From: Ascarosepion bandense
Taxonomy: Eukaryota > Mollusca > Cephalopoda > Sepiida > Sepiidae
DNA length: 64,000 nucleotides
Assembly: GCA_037127315.1 (NCBI GenBank)
Contig: JBBBDQ010001155.1
Span: 2,147,001-2,211,000, forward strand
Direction of reading: 5' to 3'
Position 1 is the first letter of the stretch. Every line of letters begins with the position of its first letter. The notes beneath the pieces are model-generated. The model was given only the letters and a program-made list of their open reading frames with translations, ran no database searches and had not been told where the DNA came from. The position numbers were made by a program, and so were the translations under genes. This document shows, piece after piece, positions 53,299 to 63,850 of this stretch.

Positions 53299-54302
53299 CC
53301 GATCCGAAACCGATCACGTGATAGAGTTGGCTATCTATTCGCGTTTTCATTCGGTCAGAGAGGAAGAGACGAGGGAAGCATTGAACAGTCAAAACCAGCC
53401 ACAATGTAGAAAGTAAATAGTTAGGCCGCTCCTGGCGAAACACATTTTCACCCTCTCACCTTCTTGTCATGTTTTCTTTATCTCTTCTTCTTCCTCTTCA
53501 CCAATTCGCCGCCCAGACAATGAAAGAGAGGAACAATGACGTCAAGCGAATCTCTTATGAAACTCAACTTCTTGGCCTAAAGTTATTTTTTATGACATCA
53601 TAACGGATAGTTAAATACAATCTCTTCAATGATCTAACAACATTTACATCTCGATATCAACTCAAGTAACTAAGACGAAATTCTTGAAGTCACTCAAACT
53701 ACATTCTCAAGAACATGCCACGAATACAGTCAAAGAGAGACAACTCGTCTTCATTTAACTAAGTTGAACATAACATTTTCAATGATATTCCAAAACTCTC
53801 TCAAGATTGTAATATTTGGTATCTTTGTGGGTATAATTGAGAAAGAAGTGGATACAAATATTAGCGTTGAGAGGAATATTTTATTTTCTTATTTTTACAT
53901 ACTTTCGTGTTAAGTGTCTGCTAGCAACAGAACACATGTTGCCTGCTTAGAAGCCAGAGAGGGACTGGCCAATCCTTTAGGTCAAGCATGGGTCATGGAG
54001 ATAGAGAGAGTAGGGGAAAGAGAAATAGTAGCAGAGAAAGAAAAGGGAATAGATTTGGGTATCTTAGTTCTTGGGAGTTATTTAGAGACAGAGAGGGTAA
54101 AAGAAACAATGTATTCTCTGCATGGTAGTAGTATCTGACCTGAGGTCATTTTGGTTCGTTCCTACAAGATCTTTAACATAACACCGTCAAATATTTCCAT
54201 CGTCCACTACAGATTTGTAACAAATTTGTAACCCCGACGTTTGCAGCCAGAAAGGGCCCCAATACAAATTGATAACCCTTAAATAAAAATTTATGAGCAT
54301 GT
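53299..54302. other. Spacer of the 574-bp inverted repeat
   Basis: About 1 kb with a CRE-like TGACGTCA at 53537 and a 74-codon plus-strand frame (53914-54138) of no known family. No transposase is visible. The spacer continues with a SINE-1 fragment. Confidence 0.5.
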
Positions 54303-54502
54303 TCAGTCAGTCAGTTAAGTGCCATACGTGAAACACGCTTGAGCGATCATGTCTCGAAAGAGACATGACTGACTGGACAGAAGATTATCCCGCAGCAGGT
54401 TGCCGTTGCTTTCTGCGGTAGACTGGTTGCCGACCAAGGCTATAGAACCCAACCTGTACTGTTATTTAACCCATAACTGGAAGGAATAAACGGATTAATA
54501 CC
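54303..54502 (-). mobile_element. SINE-1 fragment, minus strand
   Basis: Reverse of the SINE-1 3' part: CAGTCAGTTAAGTGCCATAC, GAGCGATCATGTCTCGAAAG, then GTAGACTGGTTGCCGACCAA. It stops at ATACCCTTGGC where the right inverted-repeat arm begins. The 5' (tRNA) part is missing. Confidence 0.85.
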
Positions 54503-55076
54503 CTTGGCACGAATTATTGTGCATTAAGGATACATATGCACGTGCATGATTAAGGAAGAATGGAAATATGATTACTAATATTTAGTATCCAATCAGCAAA
54601 CATTCTTTCGAAACTGAATTGTGGAGCCGACTTTAATGGGTTTAAAACAAATTGAGAATACTTAGCTGTGATCCACCTTTAATCGGTTTAAAACGGAGAA
54701 TGTAGAAATTTATTTCTACAACATCAAGTGTGACCATACTGAAAATTCGCCCTGATTATTACCAAAAATAATTCAATAAAAATAAAAAATTTTCTGAAGA
54801 GTTCGTGCTTACATATTTTATTTCAGATTAGTACATGTCCTCTAACGAGTTGATTTTTGATCCGGTTGGAGGAATTTGTTGTCAATTTAAAGGGGAAATT
54901 TTGTCTGTGAAGACAGAAAAAAATATACTGCGTCAGGCGTGTAGGTCTCATCTGGGAAGAAAGGATTTGACCCTCGAGTGTGTAGTGTGACACTATCTCC
55001 CGCGGTGATACTTTCCTTTCTCCCGCAGGGATACTTTCCTTTAGTTGGTTTAAAACAACGGTGAGAGAAATCGATA
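54503..55076 (-). repeat. 574-bp inverted repeat, right arm
   Basis: Reverse-complement partner of 52725-53298. Just outside it, ACGGTGAGAGAAATCGA is repeated once more (55060-55093), a small tandem duplication at the junction with the next SINE piece. Confidence 0.92.
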
Positions 55077-55093
55077 ACGGTGAGAGAAATCGA

Positions 55094-55258
55094 ATCCCGC
55101 AGCAGGTTGCCGTTGCTTTCTGCGGTAGACTGGTTGCCGACCAAGGCTATAGAACCCAATCTGTCCCGTTATTTAACCCATAACTGGAAGGAATAGACGG
55201 ATTAATACCTTTCCCAAGGGTATTTGCGCGTAAGTGAATGCAATGAATTCAACTGGAG
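55094..55258 (-). mobile_element. SINE-1 fragment, minus strand (second piece)
   Basis: Starts TCCCGCAGCAGGTTGCCGTT, covers the same middle region as the piece at 54.39-54.50 kb and runs further (ATACCTTTCCCAAGGGTATT). The overlap means the right arm is bracketed by two overlapping SINE-1 pieces. Confidence 0.85.
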
Positions 55259-55606
55259 CATGTTCACTGTACCATTTTGTACTTGTTGTTTGTCTTTTTG
55301 TGCATTTGGTTAGTAAAAATAGTAGAGGGTCAGTTTTCAAGCGTATTTGTCGCCACTACCCTCTACAATTTTACTTTTTTTTTTAATTGAAATAACATTG
55401 ATGAAAAACTCGTGAGTCATTATCCAATCAAATCGCTTCCGCTTGCAACTTAACGATGGAAGGCTTTTGAGATCAACGCCAACCTTCATTTTGTAAGTGA
55501 AGGTTTAAAACATTTTACGGCATATCTTTGCCACATAATATATAAAATCATCTGGCTATATCTTGACAGATTTTTATGACAACAATTTGAAGCCCGCTTT
55601 TTTGGT
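55259..55606. other. No feature recognised
   Basis: AT-rich spacer before the foldback element. Confidence 0.5.
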
Positions 55607-56182
55607 AAATTTTCGTTTTAGGACCCGAAGGCCTTTACCCCTTCAAATCTTTCCAAAACATCCCTATTTCAGTGCAAATGTATATGCTGAACGCAAATCG
55701 ATAATGTTTATTGAAGAAACCTACTTTTTTTCATATTATCGAGAAGAAAAATATGGAACTTCTTGTCGCTGTTTATCTCACCCCCTGACCACGGTTAGAA
55801 AATGTTATTCACTGCAGACTGACTTCACGCGTAGATTTCCGATTTTTCTGGTTTTTTTTTTTTACTTCCATTTTGCGATTAATACGCGAAAAATGAGTTC
55901 CGAAACCCAGCAAATCGCGGAGTAATTGCTAAAAATGGAGTAAATAGAACGAATTCAGTATCCTACGCCTGAAGTCATTCAGCGGTTAATCAGATATGAG
56001 AACGGTGGTAAGGGGTGAGATATAGTCCGATTTATTTCTGGCCGATACAATGATAAAAGGTACGTTTCTTCTATAAACAATTATCGATTTGAGTTCAGCG
56101 TATACATTTGCACGGAAATAGGGATGTTTTGGAAAGATTTGAAGGGGTAAAAGCCTTAGGGTCTTAAAACGAAAATTTACCG
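55607..56182. mobile_element. Diverged foldback element (about 195-bp arms)
   Basis: 55607-55800 and 55988-56182 are imperfect reverse complements. The outer 125 bp are best kept (AAATTTTCGTTTTAGGACCC and CTTCAAATCTTTCCAAAACA on the left, with counterparts on the right). The inner parts share TATCTCACCCC. There is no coding capacity for a transposase. The 120-codon frame across the left arm looks accidental. This fits an old MITE or foldback element. Confidence 0.7.
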
Positions 56183-57631
56183 TTTTTTTTTCACATCTTT
56201 ACATATCAATTTTTATTCTTTTATTTTTTAAACTGTCTCGCTTCATCTCGGCGGTTACTTTTTCAAAGAAACCATGTTAATAACATTCTAATTATCTTAA
56301 TTATTTCTTATACAATTTAATATCTTCTTTATGATAAATAATTTTTATATTCTTTTTAATTCCAATACTTTGATTGTTTTTCTCATACAATTTTAATATC
56401 TTTTTTAATATAAAATAATTTTAACAACTCAGCGACAATATTGTATTTTGAAGAAGAGTTATTAATTTAAAATTAGTAGTTTACATTTACTTTTTGTCAA
56501 ATATGGCGGTTCGATGAGTCGAAGAGTAAGTACCACCAGGGACTTCCGAAAATAAAACGCATAAATAATTTAAACATCTTTTTAAGTTAAATTTTGGCTT
56601 TATTTGAAACATAATAGCCTAAAGGTAATTCGTATTAAAAAAAATACATTTCCTTATGTAAATAAAGTTTTATACATTTTTAAAACATTGATCCGTTCAC
56701 TCGTTACTCATCGATTGTCAGAGATTGAAAGAGACAAAGAGTGAAAAAAATCTGGTCCGTTTTATGGTTTAAATACTGGTGTAACACCCCAACGGACGGT
56801 CCGAACAATTTCTCCGGCGGCCGTTCTCCACGCTGTGATGTTTGCCGGGAGTTTGTTGAAAATGTCGGAGCCTCAACCTGGGGGTACAAGATTAAACTAT
56901 AAGGAACGAACTTTCACAACTTGGATGAGTTGAAAGGATGCTTTATTTTGTTTAGAGTTAGCCTTTTCGGTTGGGGCAGGCGAATGTGACACACAGCTCT
57001 AACTCTAATTAATGGAGATCAACAAATCCGAGCTGACCGAAACAAGACGAACGGAGGTTCTACTTCACTCAACTGACTGACTCACTTAACTGACTCTCTC
57101 ATTCTACTCTACTCTACTCTACTCTACTGATCGACTCGGAAAAATTACCTGAATTTATTTAAAATTGATCCAGAAATCCGGAAATGCTTTAGCCCACCGG
57201 TGATAAACATTGGCGACTGTAAGTCTGAAATTTCAGTTATCTTTTTTTTTTATCTTAATAAAGCTTCCGCCGGAAAATTCCTAATGTGTGGTCAAGATAC
57301 AGTAAAAGACAGCCTTTGACCTGGTCATTAGAAAACCCATCTCCCGAACTCTATTTCCTGAACTTATCTCTTTATCACATTAAATCACTGAGTCAAATAT
57401 TTAGCGGAAGAGCGGTAGGATTTAAAACAGTAATCGGATACCCTTGTCTCTTCCACAATTTTCCTCATTAAAGAAAAAGCGTTTATTTATTTATTTTTCC
57501 TCTACTTTTTTCACTTTTGTTAAATATGTATTTAAACTATTTTCTATTCTTAATCATTTTCTATTTTAATCTATTATAATAAAATACATATTTTACAAAG
57601 TACTTTAATATACGCCTAGTTATCGTGTCAC
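56183..57631. other. Mostly unrecognised; GC-richer block at 56.75-57.2 kb
   Basis: The AT-rich first part is featureless. From about 56750 to 57190 the composition becomes more balanced and includes a (TCTAC)n tract (57103-57127); it resembles an LTR but has no partner in the window. Confidence 0.4.
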
Positions 57632-57668
57632 ATTGGTTATCAGTGACGTCATGGTTTCCAATAGCAAC
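57632..57668. promoter_or_regulatory. Compact CCAAT / CRE / X-box-like cluster
   Basis: Within 37 bp there is an inverted CCAAT (ATTGG, 57632), a perfect CRE palindrome (TGACGTCA, 57644-57651) and GTTTCCAATAGCAAC (57654-57668), which resembles an RFX X-box with one good half-site. Such clustering is typical of animal promoters. A 67-codon frame starts about 85 bp downstream (57752) but has no recognisable similarity. Confidence 0.35.
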
Positions 57669-58179
57669 GCCAGTTCTAATAGGGAGGGGAGAGTTAATTT
57701 ATATATTATTTTCAGAAAAGGATTGAACGTGTTTTAGTTGAATGGGACACAATGCCACCTCCCATGCAAACCGTGTGCACGTTTTACTTGTGCAAACTAC
57801 TTTTTCCTCGTTTTGAAAGATCGATCTGCATTAATTGCTTATCTAACCTGCAATTTTCAAAGGGTTTCATATCGAGAGAATATTTTCAAACCTTAGGTTA
57901 TCTTAACTCAAGGACTGCGTATTTTTCTAACCTAGTAAACAGTCATGAACGCTAACCTACATATAAAGGCGAAGGCAATGATAAAAGAAACCCTGAACAA
58001 TATATCCATTGAATGTATTTATTTAGTTCATTGAATGTTTACCGTTGGGGCGTAACTGGCGTATTTCGTTTTGATTAAAATCGCCATACAGGGAAAATGA
58101 AATTTAAGAAATATAAAAGTATCTACACATTCTAGCAAATTGACAGATTTCTTGAAAAACTGTTTCTTTTTTTTAAAAA
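57669..58179. other. No confident feature
   Basis: Contains the 67-codon frame at 57752-57955 (MPPPMQTVCTFYLCKLLFPR...). Its status is unknown. Confidence 0.4.
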
Positions 58180-59100
58180 AAATTAATCTCAAGCAAGGCA
58201 ATAAAGCCACTAAGATGCAGGAAGTTACTGACTGTTAGAGAATATGAGAACAATATACTACTAAGGAGAGATGAGAATAAAAGAACAATAATTAAGAAGA
58301 CAGACGATTAACGATTGCCATTGCATATAAATATTTGAAGATCAAAGTTGAGTGGGAAGCAAGAAACTGGAAAAGATTTCCACAAGCAGGACGCGCGAGT
58401 GAAGAAACTTGTAGCATAGAACTTACAGTTAAATCTAACCATTTCAACTGTAAAATGATGAGACCTTGCCACCAATCTAGTACTGCACAAATTCATAAAG
58501 TCTAGGTATCATAAAGTAAAGTTCATCAGAAGAATTATCATGAAAGTATTCTTAGGGAAGATTACATCTCGCCATTTCAACTGTAAAATGATGAGACCTT
58601 GCTGCCAATCTAGTACTGTGCTTAAATTCATAAAGTCTAGGTACCATAGAGGAAAGTTCATCAGAACAATTATCATGAAAGTATTCTTAGGGAAGGTTAC
58701 ATCTAGTCATTTCAACTGTAAAATAATGAGACCTTGCCGCCAATCAATTACTGCACTTAAATTCATAAAGTCTACGTGCTATAGTGGAAAGTTCATCAGA
58801 ACGATTACCATAAAAATATTTGAAAGTACATTCCGGTGATGGAAAATTGATTGAAGCCGAGATTCCAGGTTAAGACCAATAACATTGCCGATTTTTCTTT
58901 TGATTTTAGCAAGAATCTGTAAATATATAGCAGGAGCAACAGACAAGATGTGGTGGCAATATTCAAAGTAAATTTCAGAATAAATTTCTGAATAAAAGTT
59001 TTGTAAGGTGGGAAAAAGACAAAAAAATAAGTTTCGTTTTACCTTTGCTGAAATAACTCTCAGGAAGAACAATAAACACAGGATGGTATTCATTCTGAAA
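58180..59100 (-). mobile_element. LINE-A, minus strand, degenerate
   Basis: The 3' tail (AATCTCAAGCAAGGCAATAA) is followed by worn UTR and the ORF end (RLVARSHHFTVEMVRFNCKF, LWKSFPVSCFPLNFDLQIF). A region tandemly triplicated comes next, then CHHILSVAPAIYLQILAKIK (compare CCHIWSGAPAIHLGFLDKIQ) further upstream. Heavily mutated. Confidence 0.85.
58440..58835 (-). repeat. About 134-bp tandem triplication inside LINE-A
   Basis: ATTTCAACTGTAAAATGATG begins at 58441, 58574 and 58709. Each unit covers the KYFH...NELSSLV...RLA-SHHFT part of the ORF on the minus strand. The copies differ by a few per cent. Confidence 0.9.
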
Positions 59101-59427
59101 GAGACAAAATGCATGAAATGGTTGCCTATTAAGAATGAACATGAAAGAAATGCTAATTAAAATGATGATAGGGGTGGCTAGCATTTGTTTATGACACACA
59201 CATTTATGGTAACCTTTGACATCCAGTTGTAAGATTTACTCTATATTTTGTTTGTCAGGCGATTTCTCTGAACGCCCACTAAGTGGCTTTGTATGAACGT
59301 TGCATAATGTTTTTTTGTTCTCACAGGATGCTATAATGGAAAAGCGTTTTCTCTCCGTGGATTTCTTAGTCACGTGTCGCATTGCATACAGCACAATATT
59401 ATAACTACAAATCTTTAATTTCAAAAG
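59101..59427. other. No feature recognised
   Basis: AT-rich spacer with short open frames on the minus strand only. Confidence 0.5.
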
Positions 59428-59546
59428 GCTTACGGCCTATCACGTTGAATACACCGGTTCTCGCTGGATCACCGAAGTTAAGCAACGTTGAGCCTGGTCA
59501 GTACTTAGATGGGGGTGACCGCTTGGGAATACCAGGTGTTGTAAGC
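59428..59546 (+). rRNA. 5S rRNA-like sequence (probable pseudogene)
   Basis: 119 nt from GCTTACGGCC to GTTGTAAGC. The terminal stem GCTTAC/GTAAGC pairs perfectly. Internal promoter blocks are recognisable: AAGTTAAGCAACGTTGAGCC (A box), TTAGATGGG (intermediate element) and GGGTGACCGCTTGGGAATAC (C box, one change). It departs from the usual metazoan sequence by a missing A after GGCC, CTGG for TCCG near position 36, and two extra Gs in the loop-E region. No T-run terminator follows; SINE-1 starts 14 bp later. A retroposed or dispersed pseudogene is more likely than a working gene. Confidence 0.8.
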
Positions 59547-59560
59547 ATATAGTGACGGAT

Positions 59561-59690
59561 GTGCGTTGTGGTGCAGTGGATATCGGCTCGGAAAGAGAAA
59601 TCGGTGAGCCGAGTTCGAATTCCTGTTGAATACCCTGCATTCACTTAATCCGTCCTTTCCCTCCAGTTATGGGTTAAATAACAAGGGTAG
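59561..59690 (+). mobile_element. SINE-1 copy, 3' truncated, next to the 5S-like sequence
   Basis: A good A box TGGTGCAGTGG and B box GAGTTCGAATTCC are present, then the body up to TTATGGGTTAAATAACAAGG. The remaining two thirds of the SINE are missing. It starts 14 bp after the 5S-like end. Confidence 0.88.
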
Positions 59691-60384
59691 GACTTGGGGA
59701 CCCTGCCCTTAAAAACAAATCCCAATGAATCTTGGTGCTCGAAAAGAAAAATGTTACTAGACACAAAACTTATATAAAAAACAACAATAAATTGTTGAAA
59801 GAAAAAGGTATTACCAGCAATAAATAAATAAAATTTAGTTGGCAATAAATGACCCACTGAGGTTGATATGCCATAAAAACAAAACAACCAACAGATCTAA
59901 TTTCAAAAAGAAAAAACTTATATGACCACAATAATATCGCCACTACAAGCTATAGATATAACCTTCAGCACAAGAAATATCTCCGTCCTCCAAATGAGAC
60001 AAGGCTACTAAAAACTGATGATTCCTTTGCTTAAACATTCAATAAAGAGCCACTAAAAATAAAATAATACCCAAACGAAGGAAAAAGAAATCTCGTGATT
60101 GTTCGACTGAATTGTGCAAACAAACCCCAGCATTTTGCGTAAAACATAAATGATCATGGGTTCGAGCCCAGTTGAAAGTCAAGTTAGGGTCACATGTGTT
60201 TCGTTATTTGAATAACCACAAAGTATAATAAATAAGTCTCCCTCTTCATTAATTTTTTTTTCGTGACTGAGGTTCTTTTTTGCTGAACATATCAGGCTAT
60301 CGTTTATTGGTTACCTTTCCAAAACAAATGAATCATATTAAATGACACAATCTCCTGGGTGAAAGCTGACAACATTCCTTTCAT
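59691..60384. other. No feature recognised
   Basis: AT-rich spacer. The minus-strand frame at 59645-59887 (80 codons) overlaps the SINE end and is not credible as a gene. Confidence 0.5.
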
Positions 60385-61000
60385 TCCAGCGTTCCTCTCC
60401 TTGGTTCTCATCTGCATGCTCAGCCGCTATTGCCCACAGGAATCACTTCTTTCGGTTGTACCTGAGTGGCCCGTCTGATTACAACAGATACCTTTTAACG
60501 AATGCAAGAGTATCCTGGATGAAGTTATTGTTTGCTAACAGAATGAAACAACCTAAAGCATTTCGCAAATTCTGTTTTGGAGATTACTGGCGGCTCAACA
60601 GCAAAACTTCAATCACTCCTATATTAAATCAATTCGATAGTCTCACACGAACAGCAAAAAGAGTGAAAGCTTTGATCGCAAATTAACTTCCAATTCAACA
60701 CTTGACTCATCTGGAGTACCAACACCCGGTTTCTTACTTAGAACAGAGGTTTTACTGAGTGATATATGAATAACCCCGTTTCTAAATTAGACTTTTATAA
60801 AGCAAGTAGAGGTGATGGAATTCCAGCTATCATCTTAAAGAAATGTGCCCCTGAGCTTTCCAAACTCTACAACTACTGCCTCTTTGCTTCCTGCTTTCCA
60901 ACTTGTTGGAAGCGTTCATCTGTAGTTCCTGTATTTTAACAAATCTGGTGAACTCTCAGACATCTCTAACTATCGCTCTTTTAGCTTATTTCCGCATTTC
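60385..61000 (+). mobile_element. LINE-A fragment (linker and start of RT)
   Basis: Broken frames read SPWFSSACSAAIAHRNHFFR, LYLSGPSDYNRYLL and FANRMKQPKAFRKFCFGDYW. After a shift they read FYKASRGDGIPAIILKKCAP, ELSKLYNYCLFASCFPTCWK and RSSVVPVF, then SGELSDISNY. It is cut off at the point where the 38-bp array begins. It matches the plus-strand copy at 5.5-6.2 kb. Confidence 0.88.
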
Positions 61001-61008
61001 ACGACATT

Positions 61009-62003
61009 TTATCTGCTGTACTCTTTGGTTTTCTTCGGGCATCTCTTTTATCTGTTGTACTCTTTGGTTTCTTTGGGTATCACTTTTATCTGTTATACTC
61101 TTTGTTTTTTAGTATCTATTTCATCTGTTGTACTCTTTGATTTCTTTGGGTATCTCTTTTATCTGTTGTACTATTTGGTTTCTTTGGGTATCTCTTTTAT
61201 CTGTCATACTCTTTGGTTTCTTTCGGTATATCTTTTATCTGTTGCACCCTTTGGTGTCTTTGGGTATCTTTTTTACCTGTCGTACGCTTTGATTTCTTTG
61301 GGTATCTCTTTTATCTGTCGTACTCTTTGGTTTTCATCGGGTATCTCTATTATCTGTTGTACTCTTTGGTTTTCTTCGGGTATCTCTTTTATCTGTCGTA
61401 CTCTTTGATTTTCATCGGGTATCTCTATTATCTGTCGTACGCTTTGGTTTCTTTGGGTATCTCTTTTATCTGTTGTACTCTTTGGTTTCTTTGTGTATCT
61501 CTTTAATCTGTTCTACTCACTGGTTTCTTTGGGTATCTCTTTTATCTGTTGTACTCTTTGGTTTCTTTGGCTATCTCTTTTATCTGTTCTACTCACTGGT
61601 TTCTTTGGGTATCTCTTTTATCTGTTGTACTCTATGGTTTCTTTGGGTATCTCTTTTATCTGTTGGATTCTTTGTTTTTTTTTTTGGGTATCTCTTCTAT
61701 CTGTTGTACTCTTTGGTGTCTTTGGGTATCTTTTTTATCTGTTGTACTTTTTGGTTTCTTTGGGTATCTCTTTTATCTGTTGTACTCTTTGGTTTCTTTG
61801 GGTACCTCTTTTATCTTTTGGATTCTTTGGTTTCTTTCGGTATCTTTGTTATCTGTTGTACTCTTTGGTTTGTTTGGGTATGTCTTGTATCTGTCGTACT
61901 CTTTGGTTTCTTTGGCTATCTCTTTTATCTGTTGTACTTTTTGGTTTCTTTGGGTATCTCTTTTATCTGTTGTACACTTTGGTTTTCTTCGGGTATCTCT
62001 TTC
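61009..62003. repeat. 38-bp satellite array, about 26 copies
   Basis: The unit GGTTTCTTTGGGTATCTCTT plus TTATCTGTTGTACTCTTT is repeated with point changes and occasional 1-bp indels. The plus strand has no stop codon in any frame of the unit, giving overlapping open frames of 97-212 codons of hydrophobic repeats such as LGISFICCTLWFLWVSLL. Unit length is not a multiple of three and all frames are open alike, so these are not genes. The array directly follows the LINE-A fragment. Confidence 0.95.
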
Positions 62004-62013
62004 TCGCAGTCAG

Positions 62014-62289
62014 TAGCCTCAGATCTTTGAATCTAACCCTTTATTTAAGTAATCGGTATAAATTGTTTTCATTTCGATTTCTATGTTCGGGAATTTTTCT
62101 AATCACCCCCGCCTCTACACACACAACGTAGTAGGATGACAATGCCAATAATGGAAGTGAAAATGAATTAAAAGACATTTGAAGGGACCGGAAACTCAAT
62201 CCTTAACAGTGAACAAGGGAGAAACCTCTACTTCTGTTCAAAAGACTGGGAGGAGTGTGAATTGAACGATAAGCGAAACTACCCACTGC
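62014..62289 (+). repeat. Perfect 276-bp inverted repeat, left arm
   Basis: From TAGCCTCAGATC to ACCCACTGC. I checked the whole length in blocks against 62374-62649 and found no mismatch. No open frame of note. Confidence 0.97.
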
Positions 62290-62373
62290 TATTGAAGAGA
62301 AGAAGAAACAACTTGCAAACTTTCAAATATCGAATTCCAAAGGTAAAATATTTACCATTATTATTTTCTAGTG

Positions 62374-62649
62374 GCAGTGGGTAGTTTCGCTTATCGTTCA
62401 ATTCACACTCCTCCCAGTCTTTTGAACAGAAGTAGAGGTTTCTCCCTTGTTCACTGTTAAGGATTGAGTTTCCGGTCCCTTCAAATGTCTTTTAATTCAT
62501 TTTCACTTCCATTATTGGCATTGTCATCCTACTACGTTGTGTGTGTAGAGGCGGGGGTGATTAGAAAAATTCCCGAACATAGAAATCGAAATGAAAACAA
62601 TTTATACCGATTACTTAAATAAAGGGTTAGATTCAAAGATCTGAGGCTA
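62374..62649 (-). repeat. Perfect 276-bp inverted repeat, right arm
   Basis: Exact reverse complement of 62014-62289, separated by an 84-bp loop. The outer edges abut the 38-bp array on the left and a LINE-A tail on the right. Confidence 0.97.
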
Positions 62650-62651
62650 TC

Positions 62652-62895
62652 TTTTAAATTAAGCAAGGCGATAAAGCCACAAAGAAACAAGGGTGGTGGT
62701 GGTAATGAATTTAATTGAGAAAACGTTACTGGAGAGAAAGATCAATAAAAATAACAGAATTCAGAATATAACAATTGAAGTAAGAAGCCAGAAGAGAGTT
62801 CCATAGTCGAGAAGCGCGATTGAAGAAACTATTAGAATCGATCTTACGGTTACACTTAGGAATTTAACCAGTAAAATGATGAGACCTACCTGAAA
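62652..62895 (-). mobile_element. LINE-A 3' end, minus strand, degenerate
   Basis: AAATTAAGCAAGGCGATAAA is the reverse of the LINE-A tail region; the worn UTR and the ORF end follow (complement of LWNSLP and SHHFT regions). Truncated near 62895. Confidence 0.75.
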
Positions 62896-63067
62896 AGTTG
62901 TTGCTTTCTATTAGTATTGTTGGACTATGATACTCTGACGATAATCACAAGCTGCACAATATTTGAAATCTTCCTCTTCTTTTCCCTTTGACTTTTGGCG
63001 CGGCAACACACGCTTCCTTTCACTCTGAAAGACACAAAGCATATGAGTATGCATACGACAGGTTCCA

Positions 63068-63071
<4 letters not shown>

Positions 63072-63125
<54 letters not shown>

Positions 63126-63182
63126 TTGCGCGTTCATCCATATATATATATATATATATATATATGGATGAACGCGCAAGTA
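63072..63182. repeat. (TA)n with a perfect 60-bp palindrome
   Basis: A (TA)n tract (63072-63122) is followed by 63123-63182: TACTTGCGCGTTCATCCA, then TA repeats, then TGGATGAACGCGCAAGTA. The two 30-bp halves are exact reverse complements with no loop. Confidence 0.95.
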
Positions 63183-63714
63183 CACTGAAATATATATAAA
63201 TATTCTTTTCTGGTGTTAATAAAACAGTGCTCGATTTGATACCTTTTTTTCACATAATTTTTTCCCTATTTCATTATTTTATTTTATTATTATTTTTGTT
63301 ATATTTAATTTATTTATTTATTTTTAATGCCTTTTATAATGCCATTCGTTTCTCGAAAATAATAAACCACAAGTCGTCCCCCTTGGACTGCCACTAACTA
63401 AATTTTCCCTTAAAATTAATTTAACTTTTATGATTTAACTTTACAATTTCATGTTTAAATTTCAGTCTAAACCAAATTAAACTATTCATTTAATGAATTA
63501 AAAAATGGTATCCCAGATTTATATTTTATAACGAACATAAACAACGTGAGAACCAAAAATAAAATTTCAAATCTAGAAACGGTCAGTTCATAACATGCAA
63601 CTGATGATTGCATAGTGCGTGAAACATTGAGTCGTGCTTTAGACGGAGGAAAATATGTATATTTATTGATATATACTTTATAGCTATGTTATATTAAATC
63701 GAGCACTGAATATT
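63183..63714. other. No feature recognised
   Basis: AT-rich sequence without a gene or repeat that I can name. Confidence 0.5.
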
Positions 63715-63850
63715 TCAAAAGATTTCTGACACTTTATTTTAGTAAAATTAGAAAATTGAAAGTTTCATTAATCTGAGTTAAAAGAAATATTACTTATTTA
63801 TAGCATAAAAAATAATATACAACAAATTATTAACAATTGGTCGTGTTCAT
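63715..63850. repeat. R1 dispersed repeat, copy 3 (fragment)
   Basis: TTAATCTGAGTTAAAAGAAATATTACTTATTTATAGCATAAAA parallels 37225-37280 in R1 copy 1, with similar flanking words. Short and diverged. Confidence 0.45.

Noticed and set aside
59428..59546. Working 5S rRNA gene
   Set aside because: There are internal indels, altered helix residues and no T-run terminator, so a pseudogene or SINE head is more likely.
61025..62131. Five overlapping plus-strand frames (97-212 codons) resembling membrane proteins
   Set aside because: They are three frames of the same 38-bp repeat. The unit has no stop codon and is not a multiple of three, so no frame is favoured.
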